A DNA stretch of 64,000 nt from Myxococcales bacterium (GTDB lineage Bacteria > Myxococcota_A > Polyangia > Polyangiales > Ga0077539): positions 1-64,000 of the forward strand of contig JAEUKH010000017.1 in NCBI GenBank assembly GCA_016792845.1, read 5' to 3'. The position numbers and the translations under genes were made by a program. The notes under the pieces are model-generated. The model saw only the letters and a program-made list of their open reading frames with translations. It ran no database searches and was not told where the DNA came from. Every line of letters begins with the position of its first letter. Within the stretch, counting starts at the first letter, position 1. Of this stretch, positions 51,637 through 60,209 are shown piece by piece.

Positions 51637-52800
51637 TCATGGCTCGGGGCGCCCGAGCGAGAGCGCCGCCACCCGCGCGGCCTGTCGCGGCCACGAGAAG
51701 CCTTCGGCCCAGCGCGGGCCGTTCTCGCCGAGGGTCTTTCGCAGCGCCTCATCGTGGAGGAGCGTGTCGATGGCCTGGCTCACCTGATCGACCTCGGCGC
51801 CGTCGACCAAGAGCCCCGAGTACCCGTCGCGCACGGCGTCGACGACGCCCCCCGAGCGCCCGCCGATCACAGGCATCGCCGCGGCGCTGGCTTCGAGGAA
51901 GACCATCCCGAAGCCCTCGACGTCGTTGTCGGCGAGGGTGCGGTTCGGGTGCACGAACACGTCGCCGAGGCAGTAGTAGCGCGGCACCTCGGCGGCGCTC
52001 ACCGGGCCCACCCAACGCACCACGTCGTCGAGCCCGAGCCGGGTGCATTGGGCCTTGAGCTCGGCCTCGAGCTCGCCGTCTGAGAGCACCACCCACGCGA
52101 CGTCTTCGAGGCGCCCCGCGGCGCGCAGCCTGGCCAGGGCCGAGAGCACCACGTCGTGACCCTTGCGCCGGGTGAGGCGCCCGACGGTGAGCAGCACCCG
52201 CTTGCCCGCGAGGCCATGTTTGGCGACGAGGTCGCTCACGTCGCGCCGCGCCGAGAAGGCCGCCGCGTCGACGCCCGGGTTGATGACGTGCACCTTCTCG
52301 GCCGGAGCGCCCGCGAGGGTGGCCATGGCCTCGCTGAACGAGCTGTTGACGAAGACCGCCCGGGCCGCGCGAAACACCTCGGGCATGAGGCGCTTTTTCA
52401 CCGCGTACTGACGGTAGATGGCCACCTCCTCGCCGTGCACCCAGACCGTAAAGGGCAGCCCGAGCGCGCGGTGGAGCGCGAGGCCCACCAGCCCCTCGGG
52501 GATCACCCGCCCGCAGTGGAGCACCGAGACGCCCTCGCGGCGCACCGTCGCGGCGGCGGCGGCCACCATGCGCGCGTAGGCGGCCGCGCTCTCGGGCTTC
52601 ATCCAGGGGTAGCGCGTGTCGTCGAAGCGCGTGACGGGCCGCGGGTAGCGCCGGTCGAGGGCCCCGTGGCGGTCGCCGCCGCCGACCACGAAATGCACGC
52701 TCTCAGACGGCGGAAAGTGCTGCCCGTAGAGGGCGTCGAAGAGCCCGATCGAGCCGCCGATCGCGGGGTACCACTGCTCACTCAAGACGGCGTGTCGCAT
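51637..52800 (-). CDS. Glycosyltransferase family 4
   Basis: 387 aa, GT-B fold. The N-terminal LSEQWYPAIGGSIGLF is the acceptor-domain start; the C-terminal donor domain has LLTVGRLTRRKGHDVVL, VRWVGPV, and EGFGMVFLEASAAAMPVIGGRSGG with the E-x7-E pair binding the nucleotide-sugar phosphate. It transfers a sugar to lipid or polysaccharide. It lies upstream of pepM in the same direction, 231 bp away with a palindrome between, so it may be a separate transcription unit. Glycosylation of a phosphonolipid is a reasonable guess, nothing more. Confidence 0.93.
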   Translation of the reverse strand: MRHAVLSEQWYPAIGGSIGLFDALYGQHFPPSESVHFVVGGGDRHGALDRRYPRPVTRFDDTRYPWMKPESAAAYARMVAAAAATVRREGVSVLHCGRVIPEGLVGLALHRALGLPFTVWVHGEEVAIYRQYAVKKRLMPEVFRAARAVFVNSSFSEAMATLAGAPAEKVHVINPGVDAAAFSARRDVSDLVAKHGLAGKRVLLTVGRLTRRKGHDVVLSALARLRAAGRLEDVAWVVLSDGELEAELKAQCTRLGLDDVVRWVGPVSAAEVPRYYCLGDVFVHPNRTLADNDVEGFGMVFLEASAAAMPVIGGRSGGVVDAVRDGYSGLLVDGAEVDQVSQAIDTLLHDEALRKTLGENGPRWAEGFSWPRQAARVAALSLGRPEP

Positions 52801-52940
52801 GACCCCGCGACGCTGCCACCGGCCTAGCCTCGATCACAAGAAATACGATTCAAGCGAGCGCTAGAAAATGTTCGCTGGAATTTTCTCTATGTCGGCCGAA
52901 GTTGGTAGACCCGGCTTCGAAAGGAGCCCGCGTAATTTCC

Positions 52941-53264
52941 ATGCAAACCGCCCCCTCGCTTGACCTCTTGGCCCTCCCCCTCCCCGAGGCGACTGACGCC
53001 CTCGCCGACAGCGCCGCCGAGGTCAGCTGGAAGGTGCCCGTCTCGTTGCTTCACGCCCTCCAGGGCATCGGCGCCCACGCCTGGGAGCTCGACGCTGCGG
53101 GTCAGTGGCAGATGCGCCGCGCCGCGGTCGAAGCCTGTCTCGAAGCCCTCACCGGCGACGCCGTCGAGGCCGCCCGGATCACCGACATGATCGAGATGGG
53201 CACGGCCCAATACATCGCGCGCCGCACGAGCTGGGGCGGCACGCAGGTGTACTGCTCACCCTGA
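52941..53264 (+). CDS. Small hypothetical protein
   Basis: 107 aa from the ATG at 52941, with AAGGAG 14 nt upstream. No signal peptide or membrane helix; helical composition, ending TQVYCSP. Not recognised. The upstream gap (52801-52940) is unusually AT-rich for this genome and includes an inverted repeat GAAAAT/ATTTTC (52864-52885), a possible regulatory site. It starts a plus-strand series that continues with 53310 and the kinase gene at 54114. Confidence 0.65.
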   Translation: MQTAPSLDLLALPLPEATDALADSAAEVSWKVPVSLLHALQGIGAHAWELDAAGQWQMRRAAVEACLEALTGDAVEAARITDMIEMGTAQYIARRTSWGGTQVYCSP

Positions 53265-53309
53265 ACGCGCTGACGAAGATCGACCGCTGGGGGGGGCTCT
53301 GGTGAGGCG

Positions 53310-54104
53310 ATGCTGAACGACATTCCAGCCCGTTGGCGCACGGTGTCCAACAAGGGCACGATGCAGTTGTTAGGGGCTTCGCTCGACCCGCGGATGGTGT
53401 CGATGGTCGAGGTCGCGGCGCGGGTGACCGACGCGCAGATTCAGCGGGCTTCGGCGCTCTCGCACCGCGCGATGGTCGAGCCCCTGGCCCTGGCCGTGGG
53501 GATGTCACAGCGTGAGGCCGAGTCGTGCGGCGACGTGCTCGACGCGCTGCAGGTCATCATCGACCTCGCCGACAACCTCACCGACGCCGATGAAGATCGC
53601 TCGCGCGGGCTCGACCTCGCGACCCGTTATGAGGGCCTGCCCTTGCCCGCGCTCCAGTGCCTCCCGCCGCTCATGATGGCGGCGGTCATGGGGGCCTTGC
53701 CGGGCTTGTTTCCCGCGCCGCGAAGGGCGCAGGCGGCGGCGCTCCGCACGACCTCGGTGCTGAGCCGCATGGTGCTCGGGCAGCTCGCGCCGGGCGACTC
53801 ACGCGAGCGCATCGACGGCGCCTCGGGCCAACAGGGGCTCTTGCTCTGCCTCCCGCTGTGGCTCACCCATGACGGCAGCCCCGAGGCCGACCGGCGGCTC
53901 CGAGAGGTCGAGCGGTGGGCCTTCCTTTTTGGCTGTACCTGGCAGCTGCACCAAGACGTTCTCGACGCTCCGAGCGACCGCCGTGCCCAATCTGCGCTTG
54001 CGCGGGGCATCCTGGCCGTACGAGCCGCATGGCCGACGATGGCGCCATTTCGTGAGCACGAAGCCCTTGCGCCCGAGGCCCTGATGGCCGGAGGCTTATG
54101 CTAA
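53310..54104 (+). CDS. Hypothetical helical protein, possibly prenyl-synthase-like
   Basis: 264 aa, almost all helix. The segment ALQVIIDLADNLTDADEDRSRG resembles the first Asp-rich region of trans-polyprenyl synthases, and LFGCTWQLHQDVLDAPSD resembles the second ('FQxxDDxLD'). Neither has a complete DDxxD, so catalytic activity is doubtful. It starts 45 bp after the small gene at 52941 and ends 9 bp before the kinase gene, so it is probably co-transcribed with it. A regulatory or structural role next to the kinase is conceivable. Confidence 0.6.
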   Translation: MLNDIPARWRTVSNKGTMQLLGASLDPRMVSMVEVAARVTDAQIQRASALSHRAMVEPLALAVGMSQREAESCGDVLDALQVIIDLADNLTDADEDRSRGLDLATRYEGLPLPALQCLPPLMMAAVMGALPGLFPAPRRAQAAALRTTSVLSRMVLGQLAPGDSRERIDGASGQQGLLLCLPLWLTHDGSPEADRRLREVERWAFLFGCTWQLHQDVLDAPSDRRAQSALARGILAVRAAWPTMAPFREHEALAPEALMAGGLC

Positions 54105-54113
54105 CGACGCTCG

Positions 54114-55733
54114 ATGGCTACGGTGCTGGCAGAGTCGGACGCGAGGGCAGACGAAAGCGGGCGCACAGCGCCGCCGACGTCACGCTTCGCGCGCGCCTCG
54201 CGGCCTGACATCGAGTGGATCCACACGGCGCCGAACGAGCGGCCGCCGTACCCCGAAGAGCTGTTCGACAACCCCATTCGCTACGAGAACCTCGCGACGG
54301 CGTACACGTCGCAGAACATCGTGGCGATCATGCTGGTGCTCGGGGGGCTTCAGCTCGTGGCCCACGCGGTCGAGTACGCCACGCACCATCAGCTCACGGG
54401 GCTCGGCCTCGCGGGCGCAGCGATGCTGGCGGGGCTCCTGGTCGCCCAGACCGCCGTGATGGTGTGGACGGGCAACGCCCTTCACGCCCGCCGTCGCGCG
54501 CGGTTCTACTTCTTCGCGGCGGTCCAGAATGTCATCCAGCTCTTGTGGTTTCAGCTGCTCTGCGCGGTGAGCCACCCGGCCTTCCTGGTGGTGGGCCTTC
54601 TGGCCCTCTGCGCGTGGACCTTCAACGACATCAGGCTCTTCCACGACCACAAGATGCTGCGCTGGCAGTACACGCTGCCCTTCGCGGTCTTCGACCTCGC
54701 GGTGCTCGCGGGGGTGCGCGGCGCGCACTTGACCGTGCCCCAATCGGCGCTCCTGGCCGAGTACACGAGCCCGACCTTCTACGCGGTGCAGCTCGGGGTG
54801 GTGGGCATCCTCTTGGCGATCATCATGCTCGCGGGGCGCCAGGCGAAGCAGTACGACATGCGGGTCTTCGAGATGACCCACGTCGAGCGTCAGCTCGCCC
54901 TCTTGCGCAAAGAGCGCGAGATCGTCGAGCGCGCCTGCCGCCTCATGACCACGGGCCTTCAGGTGTCGAAATTCTCGCACGACGTGGCCTCGCCGCTCAC
55001 GGTGCTCACCCTCAACGTGTCGTTCTTGCGCGAGCTCGTCGAGCGCGAGGCGCGGGTGGCCCCGAGCGACGATGACGCCCGGTGGCGGCGGCTCCGCAAC
55101 GTCATCAACGAGGTCGAGGTGGCGCGGCGGCAGCTCCAGCAGCTCGCCGAGGGCATGGTGCGCGCGGTGAAAGAGCAGTCGCCCTTGCGGCGCTATCCCG
55201 TGCGGCAGCTCGTCGACGACGCGTGGCGCGAGGCCGTCGCGACGCTCAAAGGCCACGGCACCGCGGGCCTCCAGCCCAAGGTCGCGCTCGCCGAGGCGTC
55301 GCTGGTGCTCACCGAGGGGCACACCACCACCGTGGCCAACATCTTGGTCAACGGCGTGCTGCAAGTGAGCGACGCGCCGCTCGAAGTCACGGGCGCGCTC
55401 GTCAATCGGTACTTCTATCGGCTCTCGATTCGCGACCACGGGGTGAGCGAGGAGGCCCGCGACGAGGCCCTCGCGCGCATCGAGTCGGCGATGGCGCTCT
55501 CGGGCTCCGACGAGGCACCCCGCGACGCCGAGGTGACTCCGCGCACCGACGGGAGAGGGTACCGCGGGTACGGCCTCGCGCTGATGATGGCCAAGGTGCT
55601 CCTCGTGCGACACAACGGCTGGATCAGCGCCCGCGCGCCAGACTCGGGCCCGGGGGTGGTGTTCGACCTGGTGATCCCCGCGGTGGTGCCGTCTGAGATT
55701 CCGCCCGACGCCAATCACCCAGAGTTGGTGTAG
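54114..55733 (+). CDS. Membrane sensor histidine kinase
   Basis: 539 aa. After a cytoplasmic N-terminus of about 60 residues come six or so hydrophobic helices (residues 63-245), a linker helix (HVERQLALLRKEREIVERA), then the HisKA box FSHDVASPLTVL with phospho-acceptor H289. The ATPase domain is diverged: N-box TVANILVNGVLQ, G1 box IRDHGVS, G2 region RGYGLALMMAKVL. Kinase activity is likely but the ATP lid is short. No response regulator is adjacent; an orphan kinase, as is common in myxobacteria. Confidence 0.85.
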   Translation: MATVLAESDARADESGRTAPPTSRFARASRPDIEWIHTAPNERPPYPEELFDNPIRYENLATAYTSQNIVAIMLVLGGLQLVAHAVEYATHHQLTGLGLAGAAMLAGLLVAQTAVMVWTGNALHARRRARFYFFAAVQNVIQLLWFQLLCAVSHPAFLVVGLLALCAWTFNDIRLFHDHKMLRWQYTLPFAVFDLAVLAGVRGAHLTVPQSALLAEYTSPTFYAVQLGVVGILLAIIMLAGRQAKQYDMRVFEMTHVERQLALLRKEREIVERACRLMTTGLQVSKFSHDVASPLTVLTLNVSFLRELVEREARVAPSDDDARWRRLRNVINEVEVARRQLQQLAEGMVRAVKEQSPLRRYPVRQLVDDAWREAVATLKGHGTAGLQPKVALAEASLVLTEGHTTTVANILVNGVLQVSDAPLEVTGALVNRYFYRLSIRDHGVSEEARDEALARIESAMALSGSDEAPRDAEVTPRTDGRGYRGYGLALMMAKVLLVRHNGWISARAPDSGPGVVFDLVIPAVVPSEIPPDANHPELV

Positions 55734-55747
55734 AGGCAGTGGCTCTG

Positions 55748-56764
55748 ATGGAGCCGCGCGTCATCACGGTAGACCCCCTCGACCCCGACCCGGCCGCGCT
55801 CGCCCCCGCCGTCGAGGCCCTCTGCGCTGGGCGCCTCGTGGCGATGCCCACCGAGACCGTGTACGGCCTCGCGGGCCGCGCCGACGACCCCGCCGCCGTC
55901 GCCGCGATCTTCGCCGCCAAGGGCCGCCCCGCGTACAACCCGCTCATCGTGCACGTCGCCTCGATCGAGGCCGCGCGCGCCCTCACCACGGCCTGGAGCC
56001 CCCTCGCAGACACCCTCGCCCGCGCCTTCTGGCCCGGGCCGCTCACCCTCGTCGTGCCCCGCGACCGCGCCCGGGTGCCCGACATCGTGGCCGCCCACGG
56101 GCCCACCGTCGCGATCCGGGTGCCCGCTCACCCCGTGGCCTTGGCGCTGCTCCGCGCCTCGGGGCTCAACCTCGCGGCCCCGAGCGCCAACCGCTTTCAG
56201 CGCCTCTCGCCCACCGCCGCCGCCCACGTCGTGGCAGGCCTCGGCGACCGCGTCTCGCTGGTGCTCGACGGCGGCCCGTGTCAGTACGGCATCGAGTCGA
56301 CGGTGCTCAAAATCGACGGCGAAACAGCCACGCTGCTCCGCCCAGGCGCCCTCTCCGTCGAGGCCCTCAGGCCCTATGTTGACACTGTGAACATCGCCCC
56401 GCCGGTCGCGCCCGCCGAGGGGGGCGAGGCGCTGCCTTCGCCGGGCATGGTGGCCAAGCACTACGCGCCCGAGACGCCCGTGTGGGTGGTCGACGGGGGC
56501 GACCTTGACGAGGCCGTCGGCGCCCTGCGACGCGACGGCGTGACGCGCATCGGGGTGTTGCGGTGCGGCGCCTCGGGGGCCCTCGCGGGGGCGAGCGTTA
56601 CGGCCCTCGACGCGCGCCCGGAGGTGTACGCGGCGGGCCTGTTCGCGGCGTTGCACGCGCTCGACGGTGCGGGCTACGAGGCGCTCCTGGTCGAGGCCGT
56701 GCCTGACACCGAGGGGTGGCTCGCGGTGCGCGACCGGCTGCGGCGCGCGGCGCGGGTTGAGTGA
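55748..56764 (+). CDS. L-threonylcarbamoyladenylate synthase (Sua5 type)
   Basis: 338 aa from the ATG at 55748. Makes threonylcarbamoyl-AMP from threonine, bicarbonate and ATP for t6A modification of tRNAs reading ANN codons. The YrdC core has PTETVYGLAG and KGRPAYNPLIVHV (K/R and H binding substrates), and SANRFQRLSPTAA; the C-terminal Sua5 domain follows PSPGMVAKHYAPETPV. This two-domain layout is Sua5 rather than the short TsaC. Copy C of the 21-bp motif lies inside the gene at the interdomain linker (YVDTVNIAPPV). Confidence 0.95.
   Translation: MEPRVITVDPLDPDPAALAPAVEALCAGRLVAMPTETVYGLAGRADDPAAVAAIFAAKGRPAYNPLIVHVASIEAARALTTAWSPLADTLARAFWPGPLTLVVPRDRARVPDIVAAHGPTVAIRVPAHPVALALLRASGLNLAAPSANRFQRLSPTAAAHVVAGLGDRVSLVLDGGPCQYGIESTVLKIDGETATLLRPGALSVEALRPYVDTVNIAPPVAPAEGGEALPSPGMVAKHYAPETPVWVVDGGDLDEAVGALRRDGVTRIGVLRCGASGALAGASVTALDARPEVYAAGLFAALHALDGAGYEALLVEAVPDTEGWLAVRDRLRRAARVE
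56375..56395. repeat. Dispersed 21-bp near-palindrome, copy C
   Basis: TATGTTGAC-AC-TGT-GA-ACATC, followed by GCCCC as is the reverse complement of copy B. It matches copies at 11500 and 25585 in the frame ATGTTGAC-NN-TGT-NN-ACATC. Located in the interdomain linker of the Sua5-type gene. Confidence 0.5.
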
Positions 56765-56808
56765 GAAATTCGCAAGCGGGCGGCGGGTGTACTACGCCCC
56801 TAGTCACC

Positions 56809-57324
56809 ATGAAGAAACCGTTTGTACTCACGATGGGCCTCGCGGTCTTGGCGCTGGGCGGCGAAGGCGTGGCGCAGAACCGCGGCGCGGGGCGCGCGCC
56901 CCAAGCGCAGGCGGCCGAGACGGTGCCGGTGCAGATCGCGGGCTTGAGGCAGGGCGAGACGCGGAGCTTCGCGTCGGTGATGCACGCCATCCGTCGCGAC
57001 GCGATGCCGCTCTTTGAGACCTGCGCGGCGGCGCTCAACAGCCCGCGCAACACCCTCGACGTGACGCTCTTTCACGTCACGAACGGCCGGTGGAATGTGC
57101 AGACCGTCACCGCCCAGCGCCCCGACCCGGCGCTCGTCAGGTGTGTCTCTCGGGCGGCGGCGCGGATCGCCATCCCCGCGAGCGAGCTGCCTGAGGCGTC
57201 GGCGGGGGCGCGCACCGCTGAGCCCGAGGCGCCCGTCGAGGCGGTCGACACGGTGCGCTTCTCGGTGGCCTTCTCGATGCCCCGGTACGGCGCGCCCACG
57301 GCGCGTGGCGCCGCGCGCCGCTGA
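56809..57324 (+). CDS. Secreted hypothetical protein
   Basis: 171 aa from the ATG at 56809. Signal peptide (MKKPFVLTMGLAVLALGGEGVAQ) probably cleaved after VAQ. The mature part has two Cys in a pattern LFETCAAAL...LVRCVSRAAARI spaced about 40 residues apart, resembling periplasmic proteins of the TonB/AgmX-like 'conserved C-terminal' kind common in myxobacteria, in which DVTLFHVTNGRWNVQTV would be beta strands. Function unknown. It precedes the thioredoxin-like lipoprotein by 20 bp. Confidence 0.78.
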   Translation: MKKPFVLTMGLAVLALGGEGVAQNRGAGRAPQAQAAETVPVQIAGLRQGETRSFASVMHAIRRDAMPLFETCAAALNSPRNTLDVTLFHVTNGRWNVQTVTAQRPDPALVRCVSRAAARIAIPASELPEASAGARTAEPEAPVEAVDTVRFSVAFSMPRYGAPTARGAARR

Positions 57325-57344
57325 GTGTGCTATCGACCCGAGCG

Positions 57345-57698
57345 ATGCTCTTGCTTCGTCGTCAGGTGTTGATCGTGGGGCTCGCGCTCACGCTGGGCTG
57401 CGGGGCCTCGCGCCCGAGGCTCCCGCCTGCGGGGCCGGCGCCGTCTGAGAGCGACCCCGTGGTGGTGTACGGCGCGCCGTGGTGCCAGCACACCCGGGCC
57501 GCGCAAAACTGGCTCCGCGCGCGCAACATCCCGTCGCGCCTCGCCAACGTCGACGACGACCCCGAGGCCCTCGTCGAGATGCGCACCCGGGCCCTGGCCC
57601 AGGGCCTCGAAGCCCGCGGGATCCCCGTCTTGAGCGTGCGAGGGCGGGTGCTCATCGGCTTCGACCCGGCGAGCCTCGAAGCCGCGCTCAGCGATTGA
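57345..57698 (+). CDS. Glutaredoxin-like lipoprotein
   Basis: 117 aa from the ATG at 57345, giving a signal peptide with lipobox LTLGC; a start six codons upstream is possible. The domain VVVYGAPWCQHTRAAQNWLRARN is a glutaredoxin-type active-site region with a single Cys in C-x-x-T (CQHT), and RGIPVLSVRGRVLIGFDP carries the cis-Pro loop. A monothiol redox or thiol-binding role outside the cytoplasm is likely. The companion Cys usual in thioredoxins is absent. Confidence 0.85.
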   Translation: MLLLRRQVLIVGLALTLGCGASRPRLPPAGPAPSESDPVVVYGAPWCQHTRAAQNWLRARNIPSRLANVDDDPEALVEMRTRALAQGLEARGIPVLSVRGRVLIGFDPASLEAALSD

Positions 57699-57732
57699 CG
57701 CGGCCGCGCGGGGCTCGCAGTCTCGGCCCACG

Positions 57733-58911
57733 ATGCAAGCGCAACGAAGGTACCATCTCGACCCCCTCGCGCTCGACGTCGACGCGCAGGTCGTGGCCCA
57801 CCTCACGGTGCAGGGCCGCGCCGGGGTCGTGCTCGATGACAGCCCGTTCTACCCCGAGTCGGGGGGCCAACCGGGCGATCAAGGGGTGCTCGACGGCCTC
57901 GCGGTCACCGACGTCCAGGCCGCCGACGACGGGCGCGTGGTGGTGCTCGTCGGGGGGGCGCAGTTGCCGACCGTAGGGGCCCGGGTGAGGGGGCGCGTCG
58001 ACGCCGCGCGGCGCCGTCAGAACATGAGCCTTCATACGGCCCAGCACATGCTTTCGCGGGCCTTTCTTGATCGCCTGGGGGCCGAGACGGTGTCGTCGCG
58101 GCTCAGCGCGAGCGCGAGCACCATCGACCTCGACGTGAGCAGCCTCGACGAGGCCGCGGCCCTCGATGCGGTGCAGTGTGTGCAGCGCGCGGTCGACGAA
58201 GACCGGCCGGTGCGGCAGTGGTTCCCAGAGGCGGCCGAGCTGGCAGGGCTGCCGCTGCGTCGACGGCCGAAGGTCGAAGACAACGTGCGGGTGGTGTCGA
58301 TCGAGGGCTTCGACGTCTCGCCCTGCGGCGGCACCCATTGCACCCACACCGCGCAGGTGGGGCCCGTCACCCTGCTCTCGATCGAGCGCTACAAGGGCAA
58401 GATGCGGGTGAGCTTCCTCTCGGGCGCGGCCGCGCTCCGCGAGCTTGAGGCGCGGGCCCGGGTCGCCGTCTCGCTCGGGCGCCGCTTCAGCTGCGGTCCC
58501 TTCGAGGCCGCCGCGGCGGTCGACAAGCTCCAGAGCGACCTCGCCGAAGCGCGGGCCCTCGCCACGCGGTTTCGCGCGCACTGGGCCGAGCGTCGCGCCC
58601 AAGAGGCCCTCGCCGCGTCGCCCGACGGGCGGGTGCGCCTCGCCCTCGAAGAAGGCGGCCAAGACGAGCTGAGGGCCCTCGGGGCGGCGATCACCGCGAA
58701 GCCCGAGGCCCTCGCGATGCTGGCCGCGCCGAGCGCCGACGGGTGGCGGGTGCTCATCGCCCGCGGAGCCGCGTCGGGCTTCGATTGCGGGGCCTTCCTC
58801 AAGGCGCTCGCCAGAGAGACGCAAGGCCGCGGCGGGGGCTCGCCGCAGCGGGCCGAAGGGGTCTTGCCGGCCGGGGTCGAGGTGCTGCGATGCTTCCGCG
58901 AGGCGCCGTGA
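57733..58911 (+). CDS. Alanyl-tRNA editing hydrolase (AlaX)
   Basis: 392 aa. Free-standing relative of the AlaRS editing domain that removes Ser or Gly mischarged on tRNA-Ala. Zinc ligands are present: HTAQH in MSLHTAQHMLS and CGGTH in VSPCGGTHCTH. The N-terminal beta domain (DDSPFYPESGGQPGDQG) and a C-terminal DHHA1-like half (about residues 250-392, with SGFDCGAFLKALA) give the long AlaX form. Its stop overlaps the next gene's GTG (GTGA). Confidence 0.94.
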   Translation: MQAQRRYHLDPLALDVDAQVVAHLTVQGRAGVVLDDSPFYPESGGQPGDQGVLDGLAVTDVQAADDGRVVVLVGGAQLPTVGARVRGRVDAARRRQNMSLHTAQHMLSRAFLDRLGAETVSSRLSASASTIDLDVSSLDEAAALDAVQCVQRAVDEDRPVRQWFPEAAELAGLPLRRRPKVEDNVRVVSIEGFDVSPCGGTHCTHTAQVGPVTLLSIERYKGKMRVSFLSGAAALRELEARARVAVSLGRRFSCGPFEAAAAVDKLQSDLAEARALATRFRAHWAERRAQEALAASPDGRVRLALEEGGQDELRALGAAITAKPEALAMLAAPSADGWRVLIARGAASGFDCGAFLKALARETQGRGGGSPQRAEGVLPAGVEVLRCFREAP

Positions 58912-60149
58912 AGCGGCGCGTGATGGCGCTCTGCGTCGCCGCGACGTTGGGGTGCGGCGCGCGTACGGCCCTCGAATCGCGGCTCCTCGGGCGTGACGCG
59001 GGGCCCGCGGCTGACGCGAGCCGCGGCTGCGGCGATGACAGCGCGTGCGCGCCGACCGGCGACCCGTGCCTCCGCGCGGTGTGCGTGGCGGGGCGCTGCA
59101 CGACGGCGCCGGTGCCCTTCGCGCAGCCGCAGGTGTACGCCGCGCCGGGGGTGCTCGGGCACCTCGCGGCAGACGGCGAGGGGGCCGTGGCGCTCTCGCT
59201 GGAGCGCGTCTCGGCGCGCGAGAATCGCTTGGGTTTACAGCGCATTTCGTTGGCCGGGCCCCAGGGGCGACCCCTCGCGCAGTTCACCGTGCGCGGCGAC
59301 CGCGCGTGGGACGCCGACCTCGCCGAGAGCGACGCGGGCTTCGTCATCGCGGGCCACGACGACGGCGCCCTCGTGGTGCGCAGCGTCGACCGCGCCGGGG
59401 CGGTGCGCGAGGTCGATCGGGTGAACCCCACGGGGCTCTTCGTGCACGTCGACAGGGTCGGGGCGGGCTTCGCGGTGACCTCGGAGCTCGGGCAAGCGTG
59501 CTCGTTTCTGTGGCTCGACGGCCGCGGGCAGGTCGTACAAAACCGCTGGGACGAGGCCGCTGGCGCGTGCGCGGTGCCGAGCCTCATGGGCACGACGCTG
59601 CCGCCCTTCCGACGCCCGGTGGCGCGGGCGGGCAACGGCGCGAGCTGGTGGAGCCTCGGCGGCGACGGTCGCATCACGCGCACCGAGGCGCGGGCGGGGC
59701 GCGTCGAGGTCTCGCTCGCGGGGCGGCTGCCCTTCGCCATGAGCCCGGGGCCGCTCTTGCATCGCTCGGTGGTGGCCGTCACCGAGGGCGAGCGCACCTA
59801 CGCGATGTGGGTGCGCACCGACGGCCCGACCCAAGGCGCCCAGTCCGTGCGAAGCGCGGTCATGAACGCCGCGCTCGAGCCCGTCGGAGCCGAACAGAGC
59901 AACATCGCCGAGGGCAACCCCTACCCCCCAACGATGGACGTCCGGGCCTGCCACGGCCGCTTCGTCGGCATGTGGTACGAGACCCGCGGCGGCTCGCTCG
60001 AATCGCTCGATCGAGAGGGGCGGCCGGTGCAGGGGGTGCTGAAGTTCGGCATGGGCGTGCCGAGCATCCCGATGCGGGTGGTGTGCGTGCCGGGCGGGGT
60101 GATGGTGGCGGCGCAGAATAACGTCGCGGTGTTTCGCTGCGGGGGCTGA
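58908..60149 (+). CDS. Hypothetical lipoprotein
   Basis: 413 aa from a GTG at 58908 overlapping the AlaX stop; this start yields MKRRVMALCVAATLGC with a good lipobox, better than the ATG at 58890. A short Cys-rich segment (GCGDDSACAPTGDPC, CVAGRC) resembles the modules of the other lipoproteins. The rest looks like repeated beta strands (LGHLAADGEGAVALSLE and GFVIAGHDDGALVVRSVD), possibly a propeller. No enzyme motif. Probably surface-exposed. Confidence 0.78.
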   Translation: MKRRVMALCVAATLGCGARTALESRLLGRDAGPAADASRGCGDDSACAPTGDPCLRAVCVAGRCTTAPVPFAQPQVYAAPGVLGHLAADGEGAVALSLERVSARENRLGLQRISLAGPQGRPLAQFTVRGDRAWDADLAESDAGFVIAGHDDGALVVRSVDRAGAVREVDRVNPTGLFVHVDRVGAGFAVTSELGQACSFLWLDGRGQVVQNRWDEAAGACAVPSLMGTTLPPFRRPVARAGNGASWWSLGGDGRITRTEARAGRVEVSLAGRLPFAMSPGPLLHRSVVAVTEGERTYAMWVRTDGPTQGAQSVRSAVMNAALEPVGAEQSNIAEGNPYPPTMDVRACHGRFVGMWYETRGGSLESLDREGRPVQGVLKFGMGVPSIPMRVVCVPGGVMVAAQNNVAVFRCGG

Positions 60150-60209
60150 AGGCGCGTCGCGGGGGCTCCCCAGGGGAGCGAAACTTCGCTACGGTGCCCC
60201 CCACCCGCG

